DNA of 64,000 nt from Littorina saxatilis (Eukaryota; Mollusca; Gastropoda; Littorinimorpha; Littorinidae), in the NCBI RefSeq assembly GCF_037325665.1, contig NC_090246.1:38757445-38821444 (forward strand), read 5' to 3'. A program made the position numbers and the translations under genes. A model generated the notes under the pieces. It saw only the letters and a program-made list of their open reading frames with translations, was not told the DNA's origin and made no database searches. Positions 25,001 through 39,500 of the stretch are shown one piece after another. Position 1 is the first letter of the stretch. Each line of letters begins with the position of its first letter.

Positions 25001-28000
25001 CAGTCACCCATTGGGCGCAGGGGGCCGATAGGGCGCACCAAAATTTAAAAAGTATACCGGTAACAAACGGTCGAAGAATGAAAATAAGCCGCACCTCAAA
25101 GGAAGAATACAGAGTGGAAATATACCGAAAGGCATAAATTCCGCAAACTGAACTTTAAAAAATCACAAAAAATCAACTCAGTGGTGAATGTTTTCAATGT
25201 TTGAATATTTTATTTATTGGCCATTTTAGTGTTTATAAACCTTCGCTTTATTGATTTTGAATAGAACACCATGAAATGACAATTGTTCAAAAAAAGTGAC
25301 TGAGTCCAAGCGCAATGATTTCGGAAAACGTTCAGTGTTCATCACGTTCAATGCTTTGGCCAGCTCTAAGCATCCAAATCGCTTGCTGTCTCTCTCCTTC
25401 ATCAAGTCGTGGCATGATTGCGATATCTGATACAGCCAAACAGCCAGTTGCATTTTATAGGGCCATACACTATCTTTTTTACGTTATTGTCTCCCGTTCA
25501 GCCCATTGTCTTCATTAGCACAGTGAGCTGTGGCTGGATCAGCAATACTGCAAAGCGCACGCTAACAGCGTGAAACATTTGCTCCGACACTCAAGATGCC
25601 AACTACAAATTACAGGTTCAATCTGATTTTCGTTTGAGAGCAAAATCGTTCAATGCACTATTTGCAGAATTTATGCCTTTCAGTATATGTGTGCTCTGTG
25701 TGTGCGGCGAGATCAAAGGCAGGTACTAGGTCCATTGTGATAGCTGGGTTGCCTTGTTTAGACACTGACCTTCTTCCCAGGGGTCAATGACCCAGTTTTT
25801 GCTATGAGAGGTGGTTCCCCTGTCATAGATCTGAGAGAGGAAACACTTCCTGCACCGGGGTCAGTGACCGAGTTTAACCTATGGGGCGGTCTCTTTGATG
25901 TCTTGAGAGGAAACTTGGCCAGGGTAGTACCTAGTAGCTGAAACATGCATTATCACAAGTTGTTTGACTGGTACTCAGGCGGTCTCTTTGATTTTTTTCG
26001 TATTTCATACACGGATTAGGCGCTTCGTTATACAAGACGCAGGGGTCAAACTCGAGGAAAAAAGTCGCGCCTTATGACCCGGAAAGTACGGTAAACATTA
26101 TTGGCAGAATTTATAATTTTGGTTCCACATTGCAGCAACTGGGTTTTTTCATTCGAGTCGAGGGCTATCCTTCTGTTCCTGCCTAGCAGTAGAACAAACA
26201 TTTCCAAATACACATGTATGTCCACGGCTATTATGTGCCCACACAAAGCTGCTCTGCTTTTACATACATGTTCAGCTATTTCATGCCTTCCAAATATACC
26301 TGCTCCACTGCCGGCGCCTGACAGAGTCTCTCATCCCCTGGTGTGGGTGGTAGGGGCGGTTGAAGTTTGTGGCGTACTGCCATCCATTGTTGCTGACGCC
26401 ACCTACTGTGGTGAAGTCCACTGTCCAATCACTCACCTGTCAAAATATGTACACTGCATAAACTTCTCTTGTTAGGTTTGGCAGTGACAGAGAGAAAAAC
26501 AAGTCGCGTAAGGCAAAAATACAATATTTAGTCAAGTAGCTGTGGAACTCACAGAATGAAAGTGAACGCAATGTAATTTTTCAGCAAGACCGTATACTCG
26601 TAGCATCGTCAGTCCACCGCTCATGGCAAAGGCAGTGAAATTGACAAGAAGAGCGGGGTAGTAGTTGCGCTAAGAAGGATAGCACGCTTTTCTGTACCTC
26701 TCTTTGTTGGCTCACGTAAGTGTAGCCTATGCGATGGTAAACTTTGTCTGTCTGTGCGTGCGTGCGTGCGTATGTATGTATGTGTGTATGTCTGTGGTAG
26801 AAACTTTAACATTTTTGGCTAAACACCGAAATACTCATTTCACGTGGTTAATTTTCAAGCACCATCTTCAAATTATTGAAGCAATGATCAACATTGTGTC
26901 GGCATGTGTGTAGTTAAAGCGTGTATCCAAAGAAAACGGGTGGTGGGGGGTTTTGAAGGGGTACAAGCAGTTGACTGATTTGTGTCGTGTTTGGCATGTA
27001 GACGGCAGGTCAGGTGTCAAGATCAGGTCAGGGGTCGCGCGAAGGATTGTGGTCCAGTTCTCACCTCGCCGATTCGCCGGGGAAGACGATTTCATGTTGT
27101 TCGGTTTCTAAGCTCCAGAAAAGTAAATAAAAAAGATACCAAAGGGAGATTTCCTACAATTTGATCTGCACAGCGTGTTTCCAATGTCCACGCGAGGAAG
27201 AGCTGTCGAAAGCGCGGCAGTCAGTGTCGATCTTGCAGCCGTATCCCGGTAAGTTCAGAGACAGATCTAGTGTCTCCCACTCTGATAACGTGTCACCTAC
27301 TGTTAATCCGTTTTGTTTTAATTTCTTTTTATTTCAGCAGACACGGATGTCAAACACAGTGCTAGGCAGTCACCTCTAGTGAAATGAGTTGATCTAAAGT
27401 GCCTGTAATGTTTGGATGTCTTTGCTCGTGGTTCGATTTATGTGAATTTCAAGACTTGCAGTAGAGTCTCAAGTTAAGTTTACTCTGCCCGAAAAAAACT
27501 GTCCACCATTTACTTGAACATGCAGATATAAGGAAACGGAATGAATCTGTTCTCAAAGTCAAAATGATCACGATTTTTTCCTCAGATTCAAAACATGCAC
27601 TGTCATGGTTTTGTCTGTACAATTTAGTAAGTCTTAAGTACTTTGCAACAACTTCCTTGAACGTGAAAGACAGTTTTTGAATGCTAGATCTGTATCGCGT
27701 TTCATTCCAGACTCGATCCTCTCTTTGATTGTAGATCTACTGTTTGCTGTTTACGCACTATCATATGATTCGCTATGTAACGTTTGGTAAGCTTACCTTG
27801 CCACAGCTTTCTTGTCTTTGTTGGCATTTCTGGCTGTGTTGACCGTCAGAATTATTTTAAGAACCAGGCTGCTGCAGTCGACATGTTTCGCATATTGTAG
27901 GGTTACCATGCTGCATAGGTAAAGTGGCTTGTATAACCTGACTATTCTGTTTCAAAACACTGTTTATATTTGTGTAGGTTGTAGTCATCATAACTAATCG

Positions 28001-28271
28001 CATTTTGCCATTTGTTTCAGAAAGGAGGTTAACCTACAACAAGATCGACGCTATGTCAGATATATGCCTCAGCCACATGAAGACTTCCGAATTTAGATCT
28101 ACTCGGCATGGTGACAAGTCTTGATGAAAAGTATAGGACTGAGGACAGCAGTGGAAAAAGTGCCCACATGGCAGGTACCTAACCTATTACCCTAGTCATT
28201 TTATCTGTTTGCCTTCTTTTGAAAATTATACATGGAGTTGATATGATGCGTTAGTTTTAACTGTGTGTGTG

Positions 28272-28329
<58 letters not shown>

Positions 28330-30307
28330 GGAGTGAGTGAGTTTGTGTTATGTTACTGTTTGTTGATTTCTTACGGGAGCCTTGAAGGCTTCGCCTCTTG
28401 TTTTAACTTTCTGAGCGTGTTTTTAATCCAAACATATCATATCTATATGTTTTTGGAATCAGGAACCGACAAGGAATAAGATGAAAGTGTTTTTAAATTG
28501 ATTTGGACAATTTAATTTTGATAATAATTTTTATATATTTAATTTTCAGAGCTTGTTTTTAATCCGAATATAACATATTTATGTTTTTGGAATCAGCAAA
28601 TGATGGAGAATAAGATAAACGTAAATTTGGATCGTTTTATAAATTTTTATTTTTTTTTACAATTTTCAGATTTTTAATGACCAAAGTCATTAATTAATTT
28701 TTAAGCCACCAAGCTGAAATGCAATACCGAACCCCGGGCTTCGTCGAAGATTACTTGACCAAAATTTCAACCAATTTGGTTGAAAAATGAGGGCGTGACA
28801 GTGCCGCCTCAACTTTCACGAAAAGCCGGATATGACGTCATCAAAGACATTTATCAAAAAAATGAAAAAAATGTTCGGGGATTTCATACCCAGGAACTCT
28901 CATGTCAAATTTCATAAAGATCGGTCCAGTAGTTTAGTCTGAATCGCTCTACACACACACACACACGCACACACGCACGCACACACACACGCACATACAC
29001 CACGACCCTCGTTTCGATTCCCCCTCGATGTTAAAATATTTAGTCAAAACTTGACTAAATATAAAAAAGAGAAAAAATACTTTAAAAAAGCAGCAACAGA
29101 AGAAACAAAGTGATATATCCTGATAACAAAACCCAATACTAGCACTACTGATCTGTGGCTGAACAGTAGAGCTAGGACCATCCGGTCTCCAAGTGTGAAT
29201 CCATCATGTGAGAAGAAGGAAACGATCCTAAGAATGAGAGGAAGGGGATGTATGCAGGTTGGGTGAAATGGAGGAGAGGGAGTACAGTGGAATCCCACAT
29301 TTAAGACCCCCCAATTTAAGACTTCTCCCTTTTTCAAGACCTTCATTTTTCAGATTTTCTGTTCATAACATCTGTAAGTTTACCCCAATTTTAAAGGTGG
29401 TCATCTACATTTTTGCTTTTTTTCAATAATCTTATGGTTAGATTTCGCTAAAAAGTTATGTCAGATAATGAATGAACCATGGGGAAAAAAATTATGGAAA
29501 AAAAAAAAAGTAAATTTTTTTTTTTTTTTTGGGGTAGCGTGACTCACGCTTCCAATATTTTGTTTTCTGTTTGCTGAGAACATGTGCTTTGCCTAAAAAT
29601 ACTGACCAATCAAATTCATGTCACTATGCTTATAGCCACGCCCAAACAAGTGCAGCAACAGTTTGACACTGGAGCGGTGTCCACGCTTTTTTTTAAACGC
29701 ACGAAATGCACGGGATTTGCGCTTGGCATTTTCCAAATAAGGATATCCTACTATGAGTACTACGCTGGAATACTACAATGAATTTTCAAACGGCTACACT
29801 GGCTTCGTCTTTCCTGATCGAAAGGGGGTGTATTTTTGATATTTGTAGATAATAGACTCTGCATTTTAATGATTAAATGGCGATTTCGGTATAAAAATGT
29901 AGACAAGGACCTTTAAGATTCCCTCTTTTTAAAGACCCAATTTTTTCTGAGTTTTGGGAGGTCTTAAAAGGGGGCTTAATAAAACATGCATTTGTGTGAT
30001 TTTTCATCCAACAAACCAACAATCATAACTAAATAACACATAAATAACCAAACAAACACACGCACTGACCCACTGCCACTGAGAGGAAGGAAGCTTGATG
30101 TCTTCACGGGACTTGACAAACTTGCCCTTGGGGGTTGTCCAGGCAAAATTGTTGTGAAAAACACCCCTGAAACATAAACAGTAGCTTTCAGTTTCACTCC
30201 TCAAAAAGAGTTTTAATCTAGAACAAGGGGACATACATCTTCTGTACACAGAAAAAGGAACACTCAGAAAAAAGAAAAAGGAGGAAAACAAGCATGAAAG
30301 GAAAGAT

Positions 30308-30343
<36 letters not shown>

Positions 30344-30991
30344 CAGACATTTACCTGCTGCAGTAGCCAACCAGTGGGTACCACTTCTGGTTCTCAAAGA
30401 CACGGATAGTGCGGTAGTCTACCTGTTCCCTCAGATTGCTTGCCATCTCTGAAAGCTCTGCACAATGACAGCAAAATGTACAATAAAATAAGATAAGATG
30501 AGAAAACTTTAATGTCCATTTACATTGTAAAAAAAAAAGAGGAAATTTTTCTTTTGGCACAACATCGCATTTTACCAGATCTATGGAGATCATTGTGGAG
30601 AATCACCTCACTTTGTTTTCCTGAAGCAAAAGTGGCTACAAAAATGCAATACCATTAAACAAGAGAAAAAGAATTCACTACTACATGATAGCCTATATTT
30701 GACTGAATGAATTAGTACTGTTCTTCTTTGTCCTAGAAAATTCAGCCAAACTCTTATTTTGCTTACCCCTAGTGATGGCATTGCCATATCCACCATTGTA
30801 GACCCAGGGCGTCTGGTCAAAGCTGATGGCCCAGATCACTCCACACGGACTGGTTTCAATTGAAGCCATGTGACCTCCGTGCTGACCCCACATCCTGTAT
30901 AATAATTAATACACAACTTGTATATCATGTTTGCATCCGAGACGAAAGAAGGAGCAAATCACCCACACACACACACAAGCTCACGCGCAAG

Positions 30992-31060
<69 letters not shown>

Positions 31061-34000
31061 TATAAACACGAAAGTATTTTTAAGAAAAGCTTACAAAAAT
31101 AATTCTGTTATTTGAAACAAGACTAAACATCAGTGCAGAGAGTCTGACCCTGTCCAATTTATACAGGGTAATGAACTTCATTGCATAAGTTATTCTTTTA
31201 GAAAAAAACAAAACAAAAAAACCCAAATATAAACAAATAAAGTAACCATACATATTCCTTATTTCAAACATAAAATGGCCCAACTTTAATATCTCTTTCT
31301 TCTGTTTTACAATGTCCGAAGGAACTCACATGTCAGCAGGTCTAGCTTTCGTCTCATCAGGAAAGTGGACAAAAATGTGTCCCGGTATGGTCAGGGAGCA
31401 CACAGAGCCTGCTGGGATAGGACGATTCAGTTGCCATAGTGACAGGTTGGCTACACTCAGTGTGCCCATCTGGTAAGACAAAAACAAGAAACACATCTAA
31501 TATTATAAATCAAATAGAAATCCGAAAAAGATAGACTGCAAACAGTGAAAAATCAAGAATAAAAAGACCACAATGTGGAATAACAAGTTACTGAAACACG
31601 GACAAAAACTAAACATTCACTGGTACATCGACCTAGTGGTCTTGTCAACATTGAATTTTGTTAATGATTAAACATTCCAATAGCTAACCTTTCTTGTTTT
31701 TTTAAAAAATAAATGAAGTTTTGCCTGCAAAGAGGTTGAGTCATAGCGAAAGAGATTATGTAGGGTGAAGACAACTTACAAACAGAACATTAGTAATCCT
31801 CTGCCAACTGTTGCCTCATGAAGCAAGTAGTCAAGAAAATCTTTTGATAGAACTACATGTACTCACCAGCAAAATATGAAAGAAGCAGAGAAAAAGGAAT
31901 ACAAATGCACACTTTACATAAATAATTAAATAAATAATAGTGTTTGCATACATCTCTACTAACTATTTCATAATGATATGCTTACAATGAGTTAAACACA
32001 AGTAGAAGCTAAGAAGAGCTCCACGACAATCATCAAGCAAAAGCACATAGCGTCGTCGTCCTGGAATTTTGGCACAACTCGATTCTCGGCAATTTTGATG
32101 TTTTTGTGCTTTAGACTAAGTAAATCATTCTCAATGAGAAATATTCTCTAAAATACGATGGACACTACATGATTTAAGATTATAAATATAAACACTATTT
32201 CATAATAAAAATAATCAGTTTTGTCCTTCTGCGGAAAAGCTGTCTAAAAGGAGTTAGGCCAAAACTCCAGGACGATGTCGACAGGCTAAACAAACTGACC
32301 CAGTCTCTGAGCTCAGCCTCAGACGAGGTCTCCAGCGTGAAGGGGTTGATGGAGGTGTCCGGGTCAGAGGTGTAGATGGCCAGGTGATGGTCGTCACACA
32401 CCTTCACACATCGCATCTCCTGCAGGCTCATCTGGATCACCTACACAAAACATCCAAATTAATATACTTGTAGCAGGCTAAGAATTCGTTTCATTAAAAA
32501 GGACATCTAACGACTATGATAGTTGGCTGGCGCAAAGACTACATATACCTCCCCAGTCTTAAACTGACATGCAGTGCCAACTATCCATGAATGTAAAAAT
32601 AGGCTATCTCAGAAAGTGCCCCATGCCCGCTTGCTCAAGATGCTCGAGTCCTACGGAGTGCGAACCAACACCGTTCAATGAATCCAGTCATCCCTCTGCA
32701 TAAGGCAGCAGAGGGTAGTCCCGGAAGGGAAGATTTTGTCTGAAGTAGACGTCATCTCCATATTTCTGCAGGCAACAGTCCTGGACCCTTCCTGTTTCTG
32801 GCCATGATGAATGACCTCCCCAACGGCAACAGCAAGCTTTTTAAGGACAACTGCCTACTCTCCAAAAACATCTTCCAGGCAGACAGGACAAGCTCCAGGT
32901 CAATCTCTCTTCCAATGAACGTAGGAGCAAACGTGGTAGATTAACTTCAATCCATAAAAGTGCACCATCACCTGCATCTTCCCTGCCAATTTTAAACTCC
33001 ATGGCCTGACACTAGAAGTCACAACAACCAGCAAATACTTGGGGGTCACCATCAATGAGAACCTGTCGGTCAACAGATCTAACCAAAATAATGTACAAAT
33101 CACATCAAAGTATGTGTAGCAAAAAGACAACGTATGGATTACCTTCATCTTGTGTTTAAATTTGAACTGAATGGTGAGTGTGCCATCCATCTCGTAACTA
33201 ATGCCTTGCTCCATCTCCAGAAGGCAGTCGTAACAGTTGCCTTCCCTGTCCGGCCAGTGCAGCTTCATGTTGGCCTTCTTCACCCAGGTTGTCTGAAATA
33301 CACACTTTTGCCATAAAAAAAGTTACACCATTCAAACCACATCAGCTTGCTTTTTGTTCTGTTTCTGGGGTCATTGTTTCCCATCCCTCTATCCTTGCAC
33401 ATAATAAGGCCATGTTTCTGAGCTGCCTTTGTACCATGATCTAGCGTGAAATAGGAACTGCATGTCCGATTTCATGATGTCTGTCTCAGACTCTCAAATT
33501 TCTTGCTTTTCATGTCAGTGATCAGTCCCTTCCCCACTTTGACATGACTCCCCTCCAAGTCAAACTCCATTTTTCATAAAAGATTCAAAGAGAGCATGAA
33601 GAGTAGAGTTCAAGTAAGCATATCAGTTCAAGGAAAGTGCTACCCAGATGAAACTTGGAAGGGTGATTCATGGTATGGCCAGCTTCAGAGTATGTTTCTC
33701 CTGGGGGCAAATCCCTACATCAGCTACATAAAAATTGACACAATGTCTCAGCCATACCTTCTCAATGGCATGTTCGTAAGATGAGTAACTGTCGATTTCC
33801 TTGTGATTGCGCTGCTTCAGGAGTTGAAGTATGTTTTGCCGCTGTGCCTTGGACACTTTTGGTAAGTGGAAGTTGACGCTGGATTCTGAGTCTGAGAAAA
33901 ACATCAATCAATAAATTCAGTAAGCAATCAATTAGCTTGCACAATAATAGTAGTAGCACAAGTAAGACTACTGAAAAAATATGACATCCAACTATGAAAC

Positions 34001-36454
34001 ATAATTCAGCTTTTCAATTTCGATCAATGTAGCATGAGCATATTTGTTTCTTCTCCTCATTAAAGTGAATTAAAACCTGTCATCCTTTTTCTTCTTACTT
34101 GAACAAACCGGTTTGACTTGGACAAAATGTAAACTTACTGTTAGATACAGACAGCCAAGGTACAGATGAAGGATTCTCCACCATAAAGTCACCGGCAGCG
34201 ATCCACCCCCAAGCATAACGCGGCTGTGCCAAGGTCAAGGTCATGGCCGGGATGACCTCAAGGTCAGAAGACGGAGTTGTGTTGAGAGACGCTCTCCCTG
34301 TGAAAGTCTCACTGGCGCCAAAGCTGAGCCAAGGGATGCTAGCAGGTTGGGACAAATCTCTGTCGATGGGTTCACTCTGGTCGTGCATGTCTTGGAAAGT
34401 TACTCGGCCATTGTCACACTCTGTGTTTTTACCTGCTTTGGTGCTACCCTTAGTCTTCTTTGTCTTTTCTTTCTCTTTTTCTTCTTCTTTCTCCTTCGCT
34501 ACTTCTTCATCATCGATGTCGGTCACAAAATTGCATATGATATCAGATGAAGGGTTTGATTCCAAACTGTCAAAATTGTCAGAGTGGAAAGAAGAACTGA
34601 GAGCTCCAGATGCATCCGTTTTTTCCTCTGAAGGTAAGCCGTTGATCTGTTGTTTTTCATCGAAGGAATTTAATTCAAGATCTGTTGACAGTTCAGCATC
34701 GTTGGAGGGGTCTTGTTCTGCTTGTTCTTGAAAGGTCTGTACGTCTCCAGTTCCATTGTACACAGCCTGTGATTGCGTGGTTTCGGAACTTTTCCCAGCA
34801 TGTTTCTTTGAATCCCTTTGAGTGGGAAGGGAAGAGCGTTTAGTTTTCGGCCTCGCAGCAGGTAAGCAAGGAATCAGTGAAATACAGGGCTCACTTTCCA
34901 CAGCTTCTTCCGCGTCTTGAGGCTTGTGATCTTCATGGCGGGGACTTGTCTTCATGCTGTTTTCAATCACTTGCCACGACACTGTCTGCTTTTTGGGCTT
35001 TGTGAGTAAGACAGCTGGATCAACCATCTCATACTGTGTACTACTATCCAGGCTCTCTGACAAATGTCCAACAAAATATCTTTTTCTGACACTTCTGGAA
35101 GCCACAGGTGTTTGGCTGACTTCAGTATCGCTTATACAAAAATCCACACTCTTGGAATTTTCTGCTTGATCCACTTCACAGTCTGATTTTGAAGGAGTTT
35201 CTGCAGGAAGAATCTGAGCTGGTAAACTGGAACTTGTCATCAGAGAGAACATAGAAATGGACTCGTCTTCTGCTTTTGCTGACAGCGTTGCCGGTAAACT
35301 GGTGCTTTCTATCATAGATGTCATGGGAACGGATCTCTCCTCAGCCCTGGGAAGTGTAGCCAAACCATTGGTTTGAGTAAGGTTAAAGACATCTGACATG
35401 CTGAAGGGATCGTCTACAGAGTCAAGGCTCGGCTGAGATGCTCGTGACATGAGACAGGATGGAGAGTTGATGTCAAAGACGTCAGGGTCTTCCTCTAGAA
35501 CCACTCGCTGCCAGGTTTTGCCACCTGGTTCTGACGAGGTGATGCCGGTTCTGAACCAGATCTCCTTGTCTTCGTCATCTTGACCCAGAGCAAAGACCTG
35601 TAAATCAATAAATGCTTTCAGCAATCTATGTTTTTGACACAGAGTCTCAGAAAGAAAGCATGGCTACAGAAAACTGTGGTTACATCTGTGCAACACATGA
35701 ATGAAAGAACGCAGTAAAAACACTTGCAAGCCAATGTGATACATGTACAACTAAATGGATAGCTGTCAAGGATACCCAATAAATTTCAAACAGCAATACA
35801 CCAAATTTCTAAACAATGATCTAAAATACTTTATTTGTCCAAGATTCATACATAAGAGATGAAGCTATTAAAGCACTTATTTGTTTTCATGAGGAGCAGT
35901 CAGTTTACTTTTCTTTAAAGCAACCTGTTCTAAAGCACAAAGCATCCCACACTTTTTATGCAGAAAACCAAGAAGAAAAATGAAGTAAACAACCACTAAA
36001 ATGTCACTGGAAAACACATGGCCTGGAGCAAAGCAAGTCATCTAAATGTCATGGATAAAGCTTGTTTTCCAAATAGTCAAAAATCAACAATATTTTGTTT
36101 TGGTAAGCAAATCAGCAGTTACACATTTAGAACAGACGATCAAGTGAACAAGTAAAGACCAATGAAGCTACCTGGTCGTTTGCAGACACAGCGATGTGGG
36201 TCATGTCCCCGACCATCAACACCCAGGAGTTGCCGGTGGCAGCCTTTGCATCCCAGAACAACTTGTCACCGTTCACCCCTTGTCGGACCCACACCTAACA
36301 ACACACGCAAATGTTCAGTACAAAACACAGTCAGCGTTTCAGGTGCAAAGGTTTCACCTGGTCTTCACCGATTCTTTTATGCCTTTCAACAAACATAAAT
36401 TTCAGTAGAGGACTGTGTATTTGTGTGTGTGTGTTTGTTTGTGTGTGTGTGTGT

Positions 36455-36486
<32 letters not shown>

Positions 36487-36487
36487 T

Positions 36488-36540
<53 letters not shown>

Positions 36541-39500
36541 ACATTTGCCTGTCGTTGTTTTTGTTGAGCGAACCCATGCTTTATACTCATGGGGCCACTA
36601 TCGTGTATGTATACATGTGGGTGCTTGTGGTGCATGAGTGTGTGTCTGTGTCTGCAGTGCACATGCACATTCATGTGTGTCTATGTTTTAACTTATACAT
36701 GTATATCTAGAAACCAACATTAGCAATGTTCAAAACAGCTCCAATGTGTGTCCTACCTTCCCATCTCTGCTGAGCGCCCACACACTGTTCCTGCCCACGG
36801 ACACCTGCATCAGACGGGTGGCCTCTTCAGGGTACGGCACTGACTCCCATCTCAGACCTGCACAATACAACACAAAGACATAAAGACTGGAGTAAAGACA
36901 TTTACTTAAGTTGTGTTATCCCTAACACAGAATGGTACAAACTCATATCAAAGACTCTATGACCTATTAGGTAATACCAGGAATTTTTTACCAAAATATG
37001 ACATTTTACACAGATCAAAACAGTCATCGAGTTCCCGCCGGCCTCTGACTCCACATGGCCCAAAGAAGGGAAATCCAATGTTCAATCGACACATGTTTAT
37101 TTCAAATGTTTGCTGTGGTAACAGGTGGTTGACTATCACATGAGCAAGCAAACATCACACTGGTGGACCTGGATTTCCATTTATGAACCTGTTTTCTGCA
37201 TGCAAGTGACATCTTCATCAGGCCTCAGACAGACACCACTGATCACACAACCTGCAAACCTATGTTTTGAAGCAGTACATACTTTACACAACTTCCAATC
37301 ATTAAAACAACTGGATGAAGAACGAAGAGCTGAAAGATAATGTCACAGAACAGCTGGACTCAGTTCTCAGATAAAGAATATCTGAACGTTTTGTATCAAA
37401 AATGAATAGAAGGTATACAAAGGGAACTCAATATCCGCAAGCACACATGTCTTCAAACCTAAGTGAAAAATGCCTACCATAAATTGCATCCCTGGATACA
37501 TGAGTTCTGACAAAGGCGTGTCCGTCCCATGTGATGGCCCACACCAAACCAGTCGGTCCGCACGCAATGTTGATGATTCCCATGTTGTCGCAAACAATGT
37601 GTTTCCACTCCTCCCCTTCTGGGCAGTCCCGACACACACCTGTACGCACGTACACCTGGACAAAGCATTGAAGACTGTATCAGACGCCATGTTGGTAACC
37701 CCCATGACATGTTGTTGCACACGATATGTTTCCACTCCTCCCCTTCTGTGCAGTCCCGACACACACCTGTACGCACGTACACCTGAAGAAAGCACAAGAC
37801 GGTATCCAATCCAATCCAATTAATGTTATGATCCCAAGCATGAGAAAATACAGTGGTGGCACATGAAAATGAAGACAAACCCAACACTACAACATTATTA
37901 ACATTAAAATACATGTACTAACTAACAGGATTATTATTGACGAAACACCTTAATTTGTTGCATACCAACAGTGTCTGTAACAGAAAAGTCTCTGAAATAG
38001 TTAAATTAATCGATGGTAAAAAAGGCAGTAAGTACTACAGCGGAACCCCTCTCTAAGACCCCCCTCTCTAAGGACTACCGCGCCACAACGACCCTTTTTT
38101 TTTAACCGATGTGTTTCCTTATATAGTTGTCACCAGTGTAGCGACCACCCCGCTCTAACGTCTAAGGACCGACCTAACAGCTTGTGACGACTTTGTCAGA
38201 CAAAGCCAAGACTCTCAGCCGGTCAGCGTAACGCATCACTGACAAACCGTCTCGCGTAAGCAAAGGCACTTAACCGCTGAGAGGTGTGATGGTTGGGTGG
38301 GCTGAGTAAACATCACAAACCAATCATCGAGATCAAAGGCAGGTCCATTGTGATAGCTGGGTGGCCTTGTTAAAAGACACTGACCTTCTTCCCAGGGGTC
38401 ATTGACCCAGTTTTAGCTACGAGAGGTGGTTCCCCTTTCATATCTCAAGAAGAGCGGGGTATTCGTTGCGCTGAGAAGGATAGCACGCTTTTCTGTACCT
38501 CTCTTCGTTGTAACTTTCTGAGCGTGTTTTTAATCCAAACATATCATATCTATATGTTTTTGGAATCAGGAACCGACAAGGAATAAGATGAAAGTGTTTA
38601 TAAATTGATTTCGAAAAAATAATTTGGATAATAATTTTTATATATTTAATTTTCAGAGCTTGTTTTTAATCCAAATTGTAAGGCTTCTTTTTAAGCCTAC
38701 TGTCTATATGATACTTACCGAGACAGTACTATTCTTGCACATTATCTATTATAGGCCGAAAAAATTGGACAAAACGCTGAGTGGGTACAATTATCTCCCA
38801 TAACCATGCGCCACCGTGGATCCCAAGCACTGTCCGAGTGCTTCCCCCTTACAGGATGTAGGTGGCGCGTCCTCTTTCTTTATGAGCTGCAGACCCTCAA
38901 AAAGCCCATAACATATCAAGAGGGGAGGCGGGAGGGAAACTCTAATAGTACTGTCTCGGTAAGTATCATATAGACAGTAGGCTTAAAAAGAAGCCTTACA
39001 GTCAATATAACACTTACCTCGACAGTACTATTCTTGCACAGAATACCAGAGTGGTGTGAGGGTGATATGTAGAGTATTAAACTCCTTAATCAAAATCACT
39101 TAAATCCAAGGATTAAGATACCCAGGCAATTTTCGAACAGTACTACCGTAAAAGAAAATATACCCAAGAAACATACCTTAGACTGACGTGACCATGCTGG
39201 CAACCACTGCTGTGTGGTGAACTCAATGTCAAAGTCCAGGCCACTCAAAGCTTGAATACCACTGAGTCTACGGCAAGTGGCTAAAGCGATGAGGAACAAT
39301 TAGTCTTAAAAATCAGCAACTTGATACTGATGCCTGCCAGGGGTTCAAACTCATTGCTACGCAGGAGTTTGAGGACCAGAAAGACATCCCCCTTGGGAAA
39401 TGAAACCCGAGGTTTACATTGCTAATACCCGAAAGGACATTAGCGATGAGGGAGGACCTGATCAAGTGTTCAGATCTGCGACCAGTAGCGGCCGCAATCG

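Larger units (their letters stand above)
26499..29067 (+). mobile_element. 1.05-kb dispersed repeat, copy F, split by the right inverted-repeat arm
   Basis: The 5' part is 26,499-26,708, starting ACAAGTCGCGTAAGGC and ending GTACCTCTCTTTG. The 3' part resumes at about 28,400 (TTTTAACTTTCTGAGCGTG) and ends TTGACTAAATATAAAAA. In intact copies these two points are adjacent, so 26,709 to about 28,396 is a later insertion. Confidence 0.85.

Noticed and set aside
34243-34731. A plus-strand open frame of 162 codons
   Set aside because: It is antisense to TECPR1 exon 8, whose minus-strand reading matches a known family and is much longer.
37706-37805. The upstream copy of exon 5 as an extra coding exon
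   Set aside because: The frame would be lost through the downstream copy and no donor follows it before the real acceptor.
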